Source: an uncultured Eggerthellaceae bacterium
GTDB lineage: Bacteria > Actinomycetota > Coriobacteriia > Coriobacteriales > Eggerthellaceae
Direction: 5' to 3'
Assembly: GCA_949450265.1 (NCBI GenBank)
Contig: CASTMW010000008.1
Location: 1-28,824 of the forward strand
Length of the DNA stretch: 28,824 nt
The translations under genes were made by a program, and so were the position numbers. Positions 10,391 to 18,863 of the stretch are shown here, piece by piece. The notes beneath the pieces are model-generated. The model was given only the letters and a program-made list of their open reading frames with translations. It ran no database searches and was not told the origin of the DNA. The first letter of the stretch is position 1. Each line of letters starts with the position of its first letter.

Positions 10391-11282
10391 GGATGCAGCA
10401 CCCATGGCAGGGCCAGTCTGCGTCATCGGCGTGTTCGATGGCGTGCATCGCGGACATCGGTTCATCATCGATGAGGCGAAGCAAGACGCTGCCACGCGCG
10501 GCGTTCCCTGCCAGATCGTGACGTTCAGTGTGGATCCCGACGAGCTCTTCTGTGCTGCGGGGCTGCGCAAGATCATGTCGAACGAGCAGCGTTTGGAAGC
10601 GCTCGCGGCCACCGGCGTGGATGAGGTGCGCGTGCTGCCGTTCACGCGTACGTTCGCCGCGCTCTCGCCTGCGGCATTCTTGGACGATGTGCTGGGCGAG
10701 CAGGCATCCTCGGCGATCCATGTGGGGTGCGATTTCCGCTTCGGCGCGCAGGCGGCGGGCACGGTGACCGATATGAGCGTGTGGGCTGCGGCGCACGGGG
10801 CAGCCTTCGTTGGTCATGACCTCATGGAGCAGGATGGCTCGCCGGTCACCTCGACCCGCATCCGGGCGCTGCTCGGTCAGGGAGACGTCGAAGGGGCAAG
10901 CGCGCTGCTTGGGCACCCGTATTCGATTGCAGGCGATGTGATACACGGGCGTGAAGCCGGGCGCGAGATGGGCATCCGCACGGCGAACCTGTACCTGCCG
11001 CCCTCTTTGCGCGTGCTGCGCGATGGGGTGTACGCTGCGTATGCGCAGGTGGAAGGGCAGCGCTATAAGGCGGCCGTTTCAGTGGGGCTTCCTCCCACGT
11101 TCATCGACGAGGCCGAATCGAACATGGAGGCGCACCTGCTGGACTTCGACGGGGACCTTTATGGCAAGCGCATCACGCTGGAGTTGGTGCATCGTCTGCG
11201 CAACATGCGCAAGTTCAACGACACATCCGACCTCATCGCCGCCATCGAAGGCGATATCGCGTGGGTGCGCGCGAACCTGTAG
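10374..11282 (+). CDS. ribF: Bifunctional riboflavin kinase / FAD synthetase
   Basis: RibF phosphorylates riboflavin to FMN and adenylylates FMN to FAD. The 302-residue protein has the N-terminal nucleotidyltransferase domain with VFDGVHRGH (residues 20-28) and STRIRALL, and the C-terminal kinase domain with GREAGREMGIRTANLYLP and a GVYAAYAQVEG strand. GTG at 10374 is the start: GAAGGGG lies six bases upstream, and the N-terminal tail before the nucleotide-binding motif is then of normal size. It is the last gene of the rimP operon; rpsO, which often follows ribF elsewhere, is absent here. The next 197 bases hold no gene, only the hppA promoter and leader; no intrinsic terminator for this operon was recognised. 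Confidence 0.95.
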   Translation: MDADFEDAAPMAGPVCVIGVFDGVHRGHRFIIDEAKQDAATRGVPCQIVTFSVDPDELFCAAGLRKIMSNEQRLEALAATGVDEVRVLPFTRTFAALSPAAFLDDVLGEQASSAIHVGCDFRFGAQAAGTVTDMSVWAAAHGAAFVGHDLMEQDGSPVTSTRIRALLGQGDVEGASALLGHPYSIAGDVIHGREAGREMGIRTANLYLPPSLRVLRDGVYAAYAQVEGQRYKAAVSVGLPPTFIDEAESNMEAHLLDFDGDLYGKRITLELVHRLRNMRKFNDTSDLIAAIEGDIAWVRANL

Positions 11283-11391
11283 GCACGCTTGCCGTCGCCT
11301 TCGATAGCCCACGCATTCGCTCGCTTGCCGCATCGTCGCCTGCCATTCGACGCGCGTGCGGAATCCTCGATCGTTTTCAGCGATAAACGGA

Positions 11392-11397
11392 TAGAAT
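11392..11397 (+). promoter_or_regulatory. Putative -10 box of hppA
   Basis: TAGAAT stands in the ribF-hppA gap; a matching -35 is not obvious. A start about seven bases downstream would place the 5' end of the mRNA at the foot of the first leader hairpin at 11404. The rest of the gap (11283-11391) shows no gene and no clear terminator. Confidence 0.35.
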
Positions 11398-11403
11398 GGG
11401 GGA

Positions 11404-11475
11404 GTTGCCGCCTTCTGGGTGCGTGCCGTGCGCGCGGAAGACGGCAACGGGCGATGTTGCCGAGGTTTAGGAGGA
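11404..11475 (+). ncRNA. hppA leader with two mutually exclusive hairpins
   Basis: The 7-mer GTTGCCG occurs at 11404-11410 and again at 11456-11462, and its exact complement CGGCAAC lies between them at 11442-11448. The middle copy can pair either with the first, giving a long stem extended by CTTC/GAAG (11412-11415 with 11437-11440) after one mismatch, or with the second, giving a 7-bp hairpin with a 7-base loop. The second hairpin ends six bases before the AGGAGGA ribosome-binding site at 11469-11475. The switching is inferred from pairing alone; no ligand or known family is recognised. Confidence 0.5.
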
Positions 11476-11479
11476 CTAC

Positions 11480-13627
11480 GTGACAACAACGATTGCGTGG
11501 CTGGCACCAGTATGCGCCCTTGTGGGCATCGTGGTGGCAGCCTATCTTGGAAGCTGGGTGCTCAAGCAAGCGCCGGGCTCCGACAAGATGAACGGCATTT
11601 CCATCAAGATCCAGCAGGGCGCCAAGGCGTTCTTGATGAGCGAATACAAGCTCCTGATCATCTTCATGGCGGTGGTGGCCATCGTGATGGCCTTCGCGCT
11701 GTCGTGGGTCACGGCGCTGGCGTTCATCACGGGCGGCGTGCTGTCGGCTGCGGCGGGCTATGTGGGCATGCACGTGGCCACACGTGCGAACACGCGCACG
11801 GCGTATGCGGCTGAGACCTCGGTGGCCAAGGCGCTCACCGTCAGCTTCCGCTCCGGCCTCACCATGGGCCTGTGCGTGGCGTCGTTCGCGCTGATGGGCC
11901 TTTCGCTGTGGCTCATCTTACTGGTGTTCAGCGGCATCAACATGTTCGATCTGGAACTGGCCTACCAGTTCACCATGGATATCGCGCACGAGCACATCGG
12001 CATGGTGGAGGGCTTCGCCACCGGTGCATCCGCTGTGGCACTGTTCGCCCGTGTGGGCGGCGGCATCTACACCAAGGCAGCTGACGTTGGGGCCGACCTG
12101 GTGGGCAAGGTGGAAGCGGGCATCCCCGAGGACGACCCGCGCAACCCTGCCACCATCGCCGACAACGTGGGCGACAATGTGGGCGATGTTGCTGGCATGG
12201 GCGCCGACCTCTTCGAGAGCTACACTGGCTCCATCCTGGCACCCACCATCCTGGCGGTCACGTTCGGTGCGCTGGGCGGGTACTTCATCGGGGGCGACCT
12301 GATCTGGGCCATCGTGGTGCCGGTGGTCATCGCGGCCTGCGGCATCATCACATCCATCATCGGATTGTTCGCGGTGCGCACGAAGGAAGGTGCCGACCTG
12401 CATAAGGCGCTGAACCGCGGCACGTATCTGGCGGCGGTCATCGAAGTGATCGTCATCCTGTGCATCTTCCTCATCTGGAACAGCCAGGCGGCGGCAGCGC
12501 AGCCCGTGTGGCTGTTCGGCTCGGTCATCTGCGGCCTGGTCGCAGGTCTTGCCATCGGTAAGATCACCGAATACTTCTGCTCCGATCATTACAAGCCGGT
12601 GCACAAGCTGGCCGAAGCGGCTGAGACCGGCCCGGCCACGGTCATCATCGAGGGCCTGTCCACCGGCATGCTGTCCACCATCGCGCCCATCGTGTTAGTG
12701 GCGCTGGCCATCATCGGTGCGTTCCTGTGCGGCAACATGGCCTTCCCGGAAGCGGCGGCGGGCAACGCCATCGCTGTGGGCCTGTACGGTGTGGGCCTGG
12801 CAGCTACGGGCATGCTGTCGCACCCGGCCATCACCATCGGCGCGGCTGCCTATCGTCCGGTGGCCGACCATGCGGGCGGCATCGCCGAGATGGCAGGTTT
12901 GCCCGAAGAGGTGCGCGACCGCACCGATGCGCTGGATGCGGTGGGCAACACCACGGCCGCCATCGCGAAGGGCTTCGCCATCTCTAGCGCTGGCCTGTCG
13001 GCCATCTCGCTGTTCGTGTCCTACCAGGCCACCATGCATAACTATCTGCCCTCGTTCGAACTGACGCTGACCGACCCGCTGATCGTAGCGGGCATCTTCA
13101 TCGGCGCCATGATGCCGTTCATGTTCGCCGCGCTCACCATGGGTGCGGTGTCGCGCGCGGCGCATGCCATGGTGGAAGAGGTCCGTCGTCAGTTCCGCGA
13201 GATCCCGGGCATCATGGAATATGAAGCCGAGCCGGAATATGACAAGTGCGTGGGCATCTCCACCACCTCTGCGCTGCACGAGATGATGACCCCGGGTATC
13301 ATCGCCATCGTGGTGCCCATCGTCATCGGCTGCATCGACCCGGCCATGCTGGGCGGTTTCTTGGCGGGTGCGGTGGCCACCGGCATGCTGATGGCCATCT
13401 TTATGTCCAATTCCGGTGGCGCGTGGGATAACGCGAAGAAGTACATCGAGCAGGGGCATTTCGGCGGCAAGGGTTCCGAGGCCCACAAGGCAGCCGTGGT
13501 GGGCGACACGGTGGGCGATCCCTTCAAGGACACCTCCGGTCCGTCCATGAACATCCTGATCAACCTGATGACTATCGTGGCGCTCACGTTCAGCCCACTG
13601 TTCATCACCATCCAGATGCTGTTCTGA
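11480..13627 (+). CDS. hppA: Membrane-bound ion-translocating pyrophosphatase, K+-dependent type
   Basis: This integral membrane enzyme hydrolyses pyrophosphate and pumps H+ or Na+ across the cytoplasmic membrane. The 715-residue protein has about 16 hydrophobic segments and the family signature ADVGADLVGKVEAGIPEDD, followed by NPATIADNVGDNVGDVAG, plus the late acidic motif DTVGDPFKDTSGPSMNILI. In GNTTAA at residues 489-494, Ala493 stands where K+-independent enzymes have Lys, which by established family rules indicates the K+-dependent class. Whether the pumped ion is H+ or Na+ cannot be decided safely by eye. The GTG start at 11480 follows AGGAGGA. In an anaerobe it would save energy by using the pyrophosphate released by AMP-forming ligases and polymerases; two such ligases lie in this window. 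Confidence 0.96.
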   Translation: MTTTIAWLAPVCALVGIVVAAYLGSWVLKQAPGSDKMNGISIKIQQGAKAFLMSEYKLLIIFMAVVAIVMAFALSWVTALAFITGGVLSAAAGYVGMHVATRANTRTAYAAETSVAKALTVSFRSGLTMGLCVASFALMGLSLWLILLVFSGINMFDLELAYQFTMDIAHEHIGMVEGFATGASAVALFARVGGGIYTKAADVGADLVGKVEAGIPEDDPRNPATIADNVGDNVGDVAGMGADLFESYTGSILAPTILAVTFGALGGYFIGGDLIWAIVVPVVIAACGIITSIIGLFAVRTKEGADLHKALNRGTYLAAVIEVIVILCIFLIWNSQAAAAQPVWLFGSVICGLVAGLAIGKITEYFCSDHYKPVHKLAEAAETGPATVIIEGLSTGMLSTIAPIVLVALAIIGAFLCGNMAFPEAAAGNAIAVGLYGVGLAATGMLSHPAITIGAAAYRPVADHAGGIAEMAGLPEEVRDRTDALDAVGNTTAAIAKGFAISSAGLSAISLFVSYQATMHNYLPSFELTLTDPLIVAGIFIGAMMPFMFAALTMGAVSRAAHAMVEEVRRQFREIPGIMEYEAEPEYDKCVGISTTSALHEMMTPGIIAIVVPIVIGCIDPAMLGGFLAGAVATGMLMAIFMSNSGGAWDNAKKYIEQGHFGGKGSEAHKAAVVGDTVGDPFKDTSGPSMNILINLMTIVALTFSPLFITIQMLF

Positions 13628-13637
13628 TGGCTGTATC

Positions 13638-14141
13638 TTGAAGAGCGTCATCATCTATACCGATGGGAGCGCGCGTGGTAACCCCGGCAACGGCGGTTAC
13701 GGCGCGCTCCTGCGTTATACGGCAGCCGATGGCGCTACCCATGAGATGCGGCTGTCGCAGGGTTTCCGTCTGACCACCAATAACCGTATGGAGCTGCTCG
13801 GGGTGATCGCGGCCCTTGAAGCGCTGAAGGAGCCGTGCGAGGTGGTGGTGCACACCGATTCCCAGTACGTGTGTAACGCCTTCACGCAGGGGTGGCTGGA
13901 CAAATGGCAGCAGCGCGGCTGGAAGAAGACCAAGAGCGAACCGGTGAAGAACGTGGATCTGTGGAAGCGCTTGCTTGCGGCCATGGGACAGCATCGGGTG
14001 AGTTTCGAATGGGTGCGCGGTCATGCAGGCGTCGAGCTGAACGAGGAATGCGACCGATTGGCCACCGAAGCGGCCGATTCGGACGAACTGTTGGTGGATG
14101 TGGGCTATGAGGGCCTTGACCAGGCCGTCATGGACCTTTGA
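13638..14141 (+). CDS. rnhA: Ribonuclease HI
   Basis: RNase HI cuts the RNA strand of RNA-DNA hybrids. The 167-residue product shows the complete catalytic set: Asp9 (IYTDGSARGNPG), Glu52 (NNRMELLG), Asp74 (HTDSQYV) and Asp139 (ELNEECDRLA). The basic handle region (WQQRGWKKTKSEPVKN) is also present. About 20 acidic residues extend beyond the usual end. The only plausible start is TTG at 13638; the ATG at 13627 is in another frame and stops after four codons. No good ribosome-binding site precedes it, and it lies only 10 bases after hppA, so translation may depend on coupling to hppA. Confidence 0.94.
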   Translation: MKSVIIYTDGSARGNPGNGGYGALLRYTAADGATHEMRLSQGFRLTTNNRMELLGVIAALEALKEPCEVVVHTDSQYVCNAFTQGWLDKWQQRGWKKTKSEPVKNVDLWKRLLAAMGQHRVSFEWVRGHAGVELNEECDRLATEAADSDELLVDVGYEGLDQAVMDL

Positions 14142-14186
14142 TCGTAGAGCCGAGCTTCTTGCTGGTCTTCCCGCAGGCCTTCCGTA

Positions 14187-15419
14187 TCAACGTGCGTCGT
14201 AGTAATCCAGCTGGATGCGGTCGCGGCTTTCTGGGAACAAGCGCGCGAAGATGTTCATGAAGTAGTTATCGGTCATCGACGCGATGTAATCCACCACGAT
14301 GCGGTTGGGCTCCTGCGAGAGATAGCCCTCTTCGGTCAGCGAATGCGAGGTCTTCAGCAGCGATCTCACGTGATGGCGGAACAGCGGGCTGTCGCGCCGG
14401 TCGTGCACAAGATCGTCGAGCAGGCGCTCATAGAGCTGCTCGAACATGGACTCCACCACGTTGAACGGCTTGTCCAAGATGCCCTCTTGGGTATAGATCA
14501 CCTGGTAGTTCTGCCGCTTCGCCAGCTTCAGGTCGTCAAAGACCGCTTTGCTCATCTGGATGCGGTCGGTGCCATAGCTGTTGTTCACGATGTCCACGGT
14601 CACGTTGTTGATGATGCGCGCGTTGTCGCGCCCGATGATGGTGGAATCGAAGCAGTCGAGCGAATCGATCACGCCCATCTCCATGGCATCCTGGCGGTCC
14701 TTGCCCAGGTAGGCGATCATGTCGCTGACGCGCACCACGCACCCTTCCAGCGTTGAGGGGCGCAGCGTGCCGATGACCTGCTCGTCGGCATTGCAGGCAT
14801 CCACCATAGCATCCAGCTCGTCGAAGGTGGAGGTGGTCCCGCGTTCGAGCACCTGCGCGGCGAATTCGCCATTGTGCGTGATGACCCCATCCAGCGTTTG
14901 CAGCGAGAGGTTGCGCGGATAGAGCTGATCGAGCACGCGGACGGAGTGCACGTTGTGATGGAAGTACTTGCCAGTGCGCTTGTGGTAGCTCTCCGACAGG
15001 TAGCGCTCACCCGCATGGCCGAAAGGCGTGTGCCCGATGTCGTGCCCGAGCGCGATGGCCTCGATCAGGTTCGCGTTCAGACCCAGCAGCGCACCGATGC
15101 CCTGCGCTACGCGGTTCACCAGCTGCACGTGCAGCATGCGGCGCGAGATATCGTCGTTCTCCACCAAGCTGAACACCTGTGTCTTGCCGGAATAGCGGTT
15201 GTACGCTGGCAGGTTCACGATCTTCTCCACGTCGCGCATGAACGCGGGCCGCGTGAGGGTGGCGGCGTCGTGCTCCTTGGCATCGCGCCGCACCACGTCC
15301 TCGTCGGCGAAGCGCTGGGGGTGCGTGCGCCCGCAACGCCGGTCCTCCCTGATGGACGCTTCGATCTCGGGGTCCAGTTGCAGATACGGTATCTCGTTGT
15401 CGTGTTCGTTGCCAGCCAT
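14187..15419 (-). CDS. dgt: dGTPase-like HD-domain triphosphohydrolase
   Basis: Members of this family remove triphosphate from dGTP or other dNTPs and limit nucleotide pools. The 410-residue protein has the N-terminal basic segment RTHPQRFADEDVVRRDAKEHDAA in family position, DVEKIVNLPAYNRYSGKTQVF, and the metal-binding HD core: His in RRMLHVQLV, HDIGHTPFGHAGE, and the later Asp in VSDMIAYLGKD. I chose the ATG at 15419 (MAGNEHDN), which has GGAAAG about ten bases upstream; the frame is open to 15485, but that part crosses the promoter. It is transcribed away from dnaG and converges with rnhA across a 45-base gap without an obvious terminator. Substrate preference is unknown. The actinobacterial pairing of dgt with dnaG is kept, but divergently. 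Confidence 0.9.
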   Translation of the reverse strand: MAGNEHDNEIPYLQLDPEIEASIREDRRCGRTHPQRFADEDVVRRDAKEHDAATLTRPAFMRDVEKIVNLPAYNRYSGKTQVFSLVENDDISRRMLHVQLVNRVAQGIGALLGLNANLIEAIALGHDIGHTPFGHAGERYLSESYHKRTGKYFHHNVHSVRVLDQLYPRNLSLQTLDGVITHNGEFAAQVLERGTTSTFDELDAMVDACNADEQVIGTLRPSTLEGCVVRVSDMIAYLGKDRQDAMEMGVIDSLDCFDSTIIGRDNARIINNVTVDIVNNSYGTDRIQMSKAVFDDLKLAKRQNYQVIYTQEGILDKPFNVVESMFEQLYERLLDDLVHDRRDSPLFRHHVRSLLKTSHSLTEEGYLSQEPNRIVVDYIASMTDNYFMNIFARLFPESRDRIQLDYYDAR

Positions 15420-15453
15420 CGGTCTCGCTTTCCGCACGTGCCGGTTTTCAGAG

Positions 15454-15462
15454 ATAATAGCA
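15454..15462 (-). promoter_or_regulatory. Putative extended -10 promoter of dgt
   Basis: Read on the minus strand, TGCTATTAT fits TGnTATAAT with a single change and lies about 35 bases before the dgt ATG. No clear -35 box is seen. Confidence 0.45.
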
Positions 15463-15492
15463 TTCAGAGAAGCGCGTAGTGGCATCGCGCGC

Positions 15493-15498
15493 TATGAT
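15493..15498 (+). promoter_or_regulatory. Putative -10 box of dnaG
   Basis: TATGAT lies 26 bases before the GTG start of dnaG, giving a leader of about 20 bases. The -35 region has no good match, so this is a weak call; it supports a start at 15524 rather than further upstream. Confidence 0.3.
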
Positions 15499-15523
15499 TC
15501 TGCCATATGCAGAAGGGAGCAGC

Positions 15524-17353
15524 GTGCTCAGCGACGACGATATACAGAAAGTCCGCGAAGCCACCGACATCGTGGCCCTATTCGGCGAGCGCGTGCCCCT
15601 GCGTCAGCGCGGGCGCGACTTCTGGTGCTGCTGCCCATTCCATAACGAGCGTACCCCTTCGTGCAAGGTGGATCCCGCCACGCAGCTGTGGCATTGCTTC
15701 GGCTGCGGAGAGGGGGGAGATGCGTTCAGCTATGTGATGAAATCCGAGGACATGTCGTTCGGCGAAGCGGTGCATTTCCTGGCCGATCGCGCCCATATCG
15801 ACATCGAGGATCGGGGCGGCGGGGTGCCGCAGAGCAAGAAGCAGCGCTTGCGCGATGTTTGCGCAGTCGCTGCTGAATTCTTCCATCAGCAGCTGATGCG
15901 TGGGAAGTCGTCGGGTGCCGGTGCGGCGCGCGCCTACCTAGCGGGGCGCGGCTTCGGTGGTGCTGTTCCCAAGGATTGGACGCTGGGCTTCGCACCTGGC
16001 TTGGGTGCGCTGATAGGCCACCTGGCAAGCCTGGGGTTCAGCGCGGATGAGATGGTGGAGGCCAATGTTGCTGTGCGCGACCGCACGGGGCGCCTGCGCG
16101 ACCGCTTCTTCGACCGCGTGATGTTCCCCATCCGCGATGGGTCGGGCGCCTTCATCGCGTTCGGTGGGCGCGTCATGGGCGAGGGCAATCCGAAGTACCT
16201 CAATTCGCAGGAGACGCCCATCTTCCATAAATCGCAGGTGCTCTATGGGCTCGATAAGGCGAAGGGACCCATGGCATCGAGCGGGGTGGCCGTGGTGGTG
16301 GAAGGCTACACCGACGTGATCGCCTTGCATGAGGCGGGGGTGCGCAATGCGGTGGCCACGCTGGGTACGGCGCTGACCTTGCAGCATATCCGCCTGCTCT
16401 CGCGCCATGCGGGCAGGCGCATCGTATACCTCTTCGATGGGGATGAGGCCGGACAGCGCGCTGCTGAGCGGGCGCTGCAATTCATCGACTATGCTATGAC
16501 GCCCGAGGCGGGCAAGACTAAGATGGAGATCTGCGCGGTCACGTTGCCCGACGGGCTTGATCCGGCGGAGTTCGTGGCGCAGGAAGGCGGGGCGGCGGCG
16601 TTGGAAGAGCTGCTGGTGCAGGCGAAGCCGCTGCTGGTGTACGGGATCGAGCGGCGCATCGCCAAGCATGATACAAGTACCGCCGAGGGGCGCAGCGCGG
16701 CGCTGGTGGATGCGCTGCAGGTGCTGGCGCCCATCAAGGATTCCATCTTAGCGAAGGACTATGCCGCACAGATCGCGGGCATGGTACACGTGCGAGAAGA
16801 GGACGCGCTTATGCGGTTGGCCGCTTTGAAGCCAGTAGGCGCACCAGAGCCTGCCGACGGTGCCAGCGCATCGACGCGGCCTGCATCGTCTGCGTGCGCG
16901 TTGCCCGAGTCGGAGATCAACCGCCTGCGCTTCGAGCGCGAGTTTTTGAGTACAGCAGCGCAGCAGCCACTCTTGGCCATCACCTCGGCCGACGCCATCG
17001 CCAAGACGCGCTGGCACGACCGCGAGCACGGCATTATCGCCGATGCGCTGCTGTCCGCATTGATGGAGGATCCGTCCATCGGCGCTGCCGAGCTGATCTC
17101 GAAGGTCGCCGAGGTCAGCAAGCATGCACCTTCCATCCTGACCGCGGCCGCATCGGAGGCGGGGCGCGCACCGGAGGACATCTTGGCATATCTGGCGCGT
17201 GAACTTGCCATCGGCGACACTGAAGACGCCGTGGCCGAGCTGAAAGCGCGCATGGCGGCCGAAGGCGCCTCCGATGGCGATGATGCGTTCGGTGAGCTTG
17301 TGGAGATGCAGCGCAGATTGACCGAGCTTCGCCGCGCCAGGCGACCCTTGTGA
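15524..17353 (+). CDS. dnaG: DNA primase
   Basis: DnaG makes the RNA primers for chromosome replication. The 609-residue protein opens with the CHC2 zinc domain (CCPFHNERTPSCKVD, then CFGCGEGGDAF, about residues 35-65). It continues with the core polymerase region (FAFGGRVMGEGNPKYLNSQET-like segment), a Toprim domain with VEGYTDVIALHEAGV and FDGDEAGQRAAERAL, and a C-terminal helicase-interacting region. I place the start at GTG 15524 because GAAGGGAG lies just upstream and the protein then begins LSDDDIQKVREATDIV, as is typical. GTG at 15479 would add 15 residues but overlaps the promoter zone. It is followed by def after 31 bases, in which TATCG-AAA-CGATA forms a small hairpin next to the def ribosome-binding site. 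Confidence 0.95.
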   Translation: MLSDDDIQKVREATDIVALFGERVPLRQRGRDFWCCCPFHNERTPSCKVDPATQLWHCFGCGEGGDAFSYVMKSEDMSFGEAVHFLADRAHIDIEDRGGGVPQSKKQRLRDVCAVAAEFFHQQLMRGKSSGAGAARAYLAGRGFGGAVPKDWTLGFAPGLGALIGHLASLGFSADEMVEANVAVRDRTGRLRDRFFDRVMFPIRDGSGAFIAFGGRVMGEGNPKYLNSQETPIFHKSQVLYGLDKAKGPMASSGVAVVVEGYTDVIALHEAGVRNAVATLGTALTLQHIRLLSRHAGRRIVYLFDGDEAGQRAAERALQFIDYAMTPEAGKTKMEICAVTLPDGLDPAEFVAQEGGAAALEELLVQAKPLLVYGIERRIAKHDTSTAEGRSAALVDALQVLAPIKDSILAKDYAAQIAGMVHVREEDALMRLAALKPVGAPEPADGASASTRPASSACALPESEINRLRFEREFLSTAAQQPLLAITSADAIAKTRWHDREHGIIADALLSALMEDPSIGAAELISKVAEVSKHAPSILTAAASEAGRAPEDILAYLARELAIGDTEDAVAELKARMAAEGASDGDDAFGELVEMQRRLTELRRARRPL

Positions 17354-17384
17354 ATACCATTTTATCGAAACGATAGGAGCGCTC

Positions 17385-17936
17385 ATGAGTTTGAAGATCG
17401 TTCAATCGCCCGATCCAGGGCTGCGCGAGGTGTGCGAACCATGCACGCCCGGCGATAGGGACCTGTTGAAGCTAGCCCGCCAGATGGCCAAGCTGATGTA
17501 CGAGAACAATGGATGCGGCATTGCGGCACCGCAGGTGGGACGCAACATCCGCCTGGTGGTGATCGATGTGGATTGGGACGGTCGTGACGAGCGCACCCGC
17601 AATCCCATCTTCTTGGTGAATCCCGAGATCAAGGAGCTCAAGGGCGATCCGGTCACCGACATGGAAGCGTGCTTGTCGTGCCCGGGCATCAGCGTGCCGG
17701 TGAGCCGCCAGCCGTGGGCCCGTGTGGGCTATTTCGACCTTGACGGCGAAGAGTGGGAGATAGAAGGTGACGAGCTCTTGGGCCGGTGCCTCCAGCACGA
17801 GATCGACCATCTTGATGGGCGGACCTTGTTCGAGGCGTGCGAGCCGAACGTGCGCATCAAGGCCATCCAGGCCTACGATCGCGCCGTTGCGATGGGGGCG
17901 AAACCAGGCCAATCTATGATCGAAGTGGAAGCCTAG
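17385..17936 (+). CDS. def: Peptide deformylase
   Basis: Def removes the formyl group from the N-terminal methionine of new proteins using a metal ion. The 183-residue product has motif 1 GCGIAAPQVG, motif 2 EACLSCPGI with metal ligand Cys96, and motif 3 QHEIDHLDG with His138 and His142 and catalytic Glu139. Motif 2 reads EACLS instead of the usual EGCLS, a conservative Gly-to-Ala change beside the metal ligand. ATG at 17385 follows ATAGGAG. The stop codon is immediately followed by the ATG of fmt with no gap, so the formylation and deformylation genes are coupled, a common pairing. Confidence 0.95.
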   Translation: MSLKIVQSPDPGLREVCEPCTPGDRDLLKLARQMAKLMYENNGCGIAAPQVGRNIRLVVIDVDWDGRDERTRNPIFLVNPEIKELKGDPVTDMEACLSCPGISVPVSRQPWARVGYFDLDGEEWEIEGDELLGRCLQHEIDHLDGRTLFEACEPNVRIKAIQAYDRAVAMGAKPGQSMIEVEA

Positions 17937-18863
17937 ATGCGCGTCGTCTTCATGGGCACGCCTGCGTTGGCTGCCACCATCTTGGAAGAGCTTGCGCAGG
18001 TGCATGAGGTGGTCTGCGTCTATACGCGCCCAGATGCGGTGCGCAAGCGCGGGTGCGACCTGGTGCCATCGCCGGTGAAGGAGCGCGCCCAGCAGTTGGA
18101 GATCGAGGTACGCACGCCTGCGACGCTGCGGGATGCGGCAGTGCAGAATGAACTGGCGCAGCTGGCGCCGGAGGTCATCTGCGTGGCAGCCTATGGGGCC
18201 ATTCTGCCGAAGGAGGTGCTGGACATCCCGCCTGCGGGGTGCTTGAACGTGCACGCATCGCTTTTGCCGCGGTGGCGTGGCGCGGCGCCCATCCAGCGTG
18301 CCATCCTTGCCGGGGATGAGGAAGCGGGCGTGTGCATCATGCGCATGGAAGAGGGCCTTGATACGGGCGCGTATTGCATCTCGCGCCGTATTCCCATCGC
18401 TGGCATGAATGCTGACGCGCTGACCGCAGAGCTTGCCGATCTGGGCGCACGTGCGCTGTTGACCGCGCTCGAACAGGTGCAAACGGGCAACGTGTGCTGG
18501 ACCGAGCAGGACGAAACGTCGGTCACCTATGCGGATAAGATAGAGAAGGCAGAGCTTGCCTTGGATCCGGATGTCGATGCGCGCGTTAACGCGCGACGCG
18601 TGCTGGCCTCCGATGATGCGCATCCAGCGCGTTGCACGATAGCCGGAAAGGGCGTGCGCATCATGGCGGCAGCGCTAGCTGATGCGGCTAAGGTGGCGAC
18701 AGGCAAGGTGCTCTTCGAGCAGAAGAGGCTCTACCTTGGCTGCGCTGATGGGCCGCTTGAAGTGCTGGAACTGAAGCCGGACGGCAAGAGGCAGATGGAT
18801 GCAGTAGGCTTCGCCGCGGGCAATGCTGAGGTGCGCGCGGGAGAGGCGCGCTGGAGCGTATGA
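17937..18863 (+). CDS. fmt: Methionyl-tRNA formyltransferase
   Basis: Fmt formylates the methionine on initiator tRNA using 10-formyltetrahydrofolate. The 308-residue protein begins RVVFMGTPALAATILEEL and contains the folate-binding and catalytic region CLNVHASLLPRWRGAAPIQ with the Asn and His of the active site, and the catalytic Asp in MEEGLDTGAYC. A C-terminal OB-like domain follows from about residue 205. Its length is normal for the family. It starts directly after the def stop codon and its own stop overlaps the ATG of rsmB by four bases, so def-fmt-rsmB are translated in a coupled series. Confidence 0.95.
   Translation: MRVVFMGTPALAATILEELAQVHEVVCVYTRPDAVRKRGCDLVPSPVKERAQQLEIEVRTPATLRDAAVQNELAQLAPEVICVAAYGAILPKEVLDIPPAGCLNVHASLLPRWRGAAPIQRAILAGDEEAGVCIMRMEEGLDTGAYCISRRIPIAGMNADALTAELADLGARALLTALEQVQTGNVCWTEQDETSVTYADKIEKAELALDPDVDARVNARRVLASDDAHPARCTIAGKGVRIMAAALADAAKVATGKVLFEQKRLYLGCADGPLEVLELKPDGKRQMDAVGFAAGNAEVRAGEARWSV

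Noticed and set aside
11283..11391. Small gene or terminator after ribF
   Set aside because: Short open frames here lack ribosome-binding sites, and only a weak ATCG/CGAT repeat is present; nothing convincing.
14142..14186. Bidirectional terminator between convergent rnhA and dgt
   Set aside because: No stable stem with a T run was found on either strand in the 45-base gap.
15479..15523. Upstream GTG/ATG starts for dnaG (15479, 15494)
   Set aside because: They lie in the promoter zone and add non-family residues, while GTG 15524 has a strong ribosome-binding site and gives a normal DnaG N-terminus.
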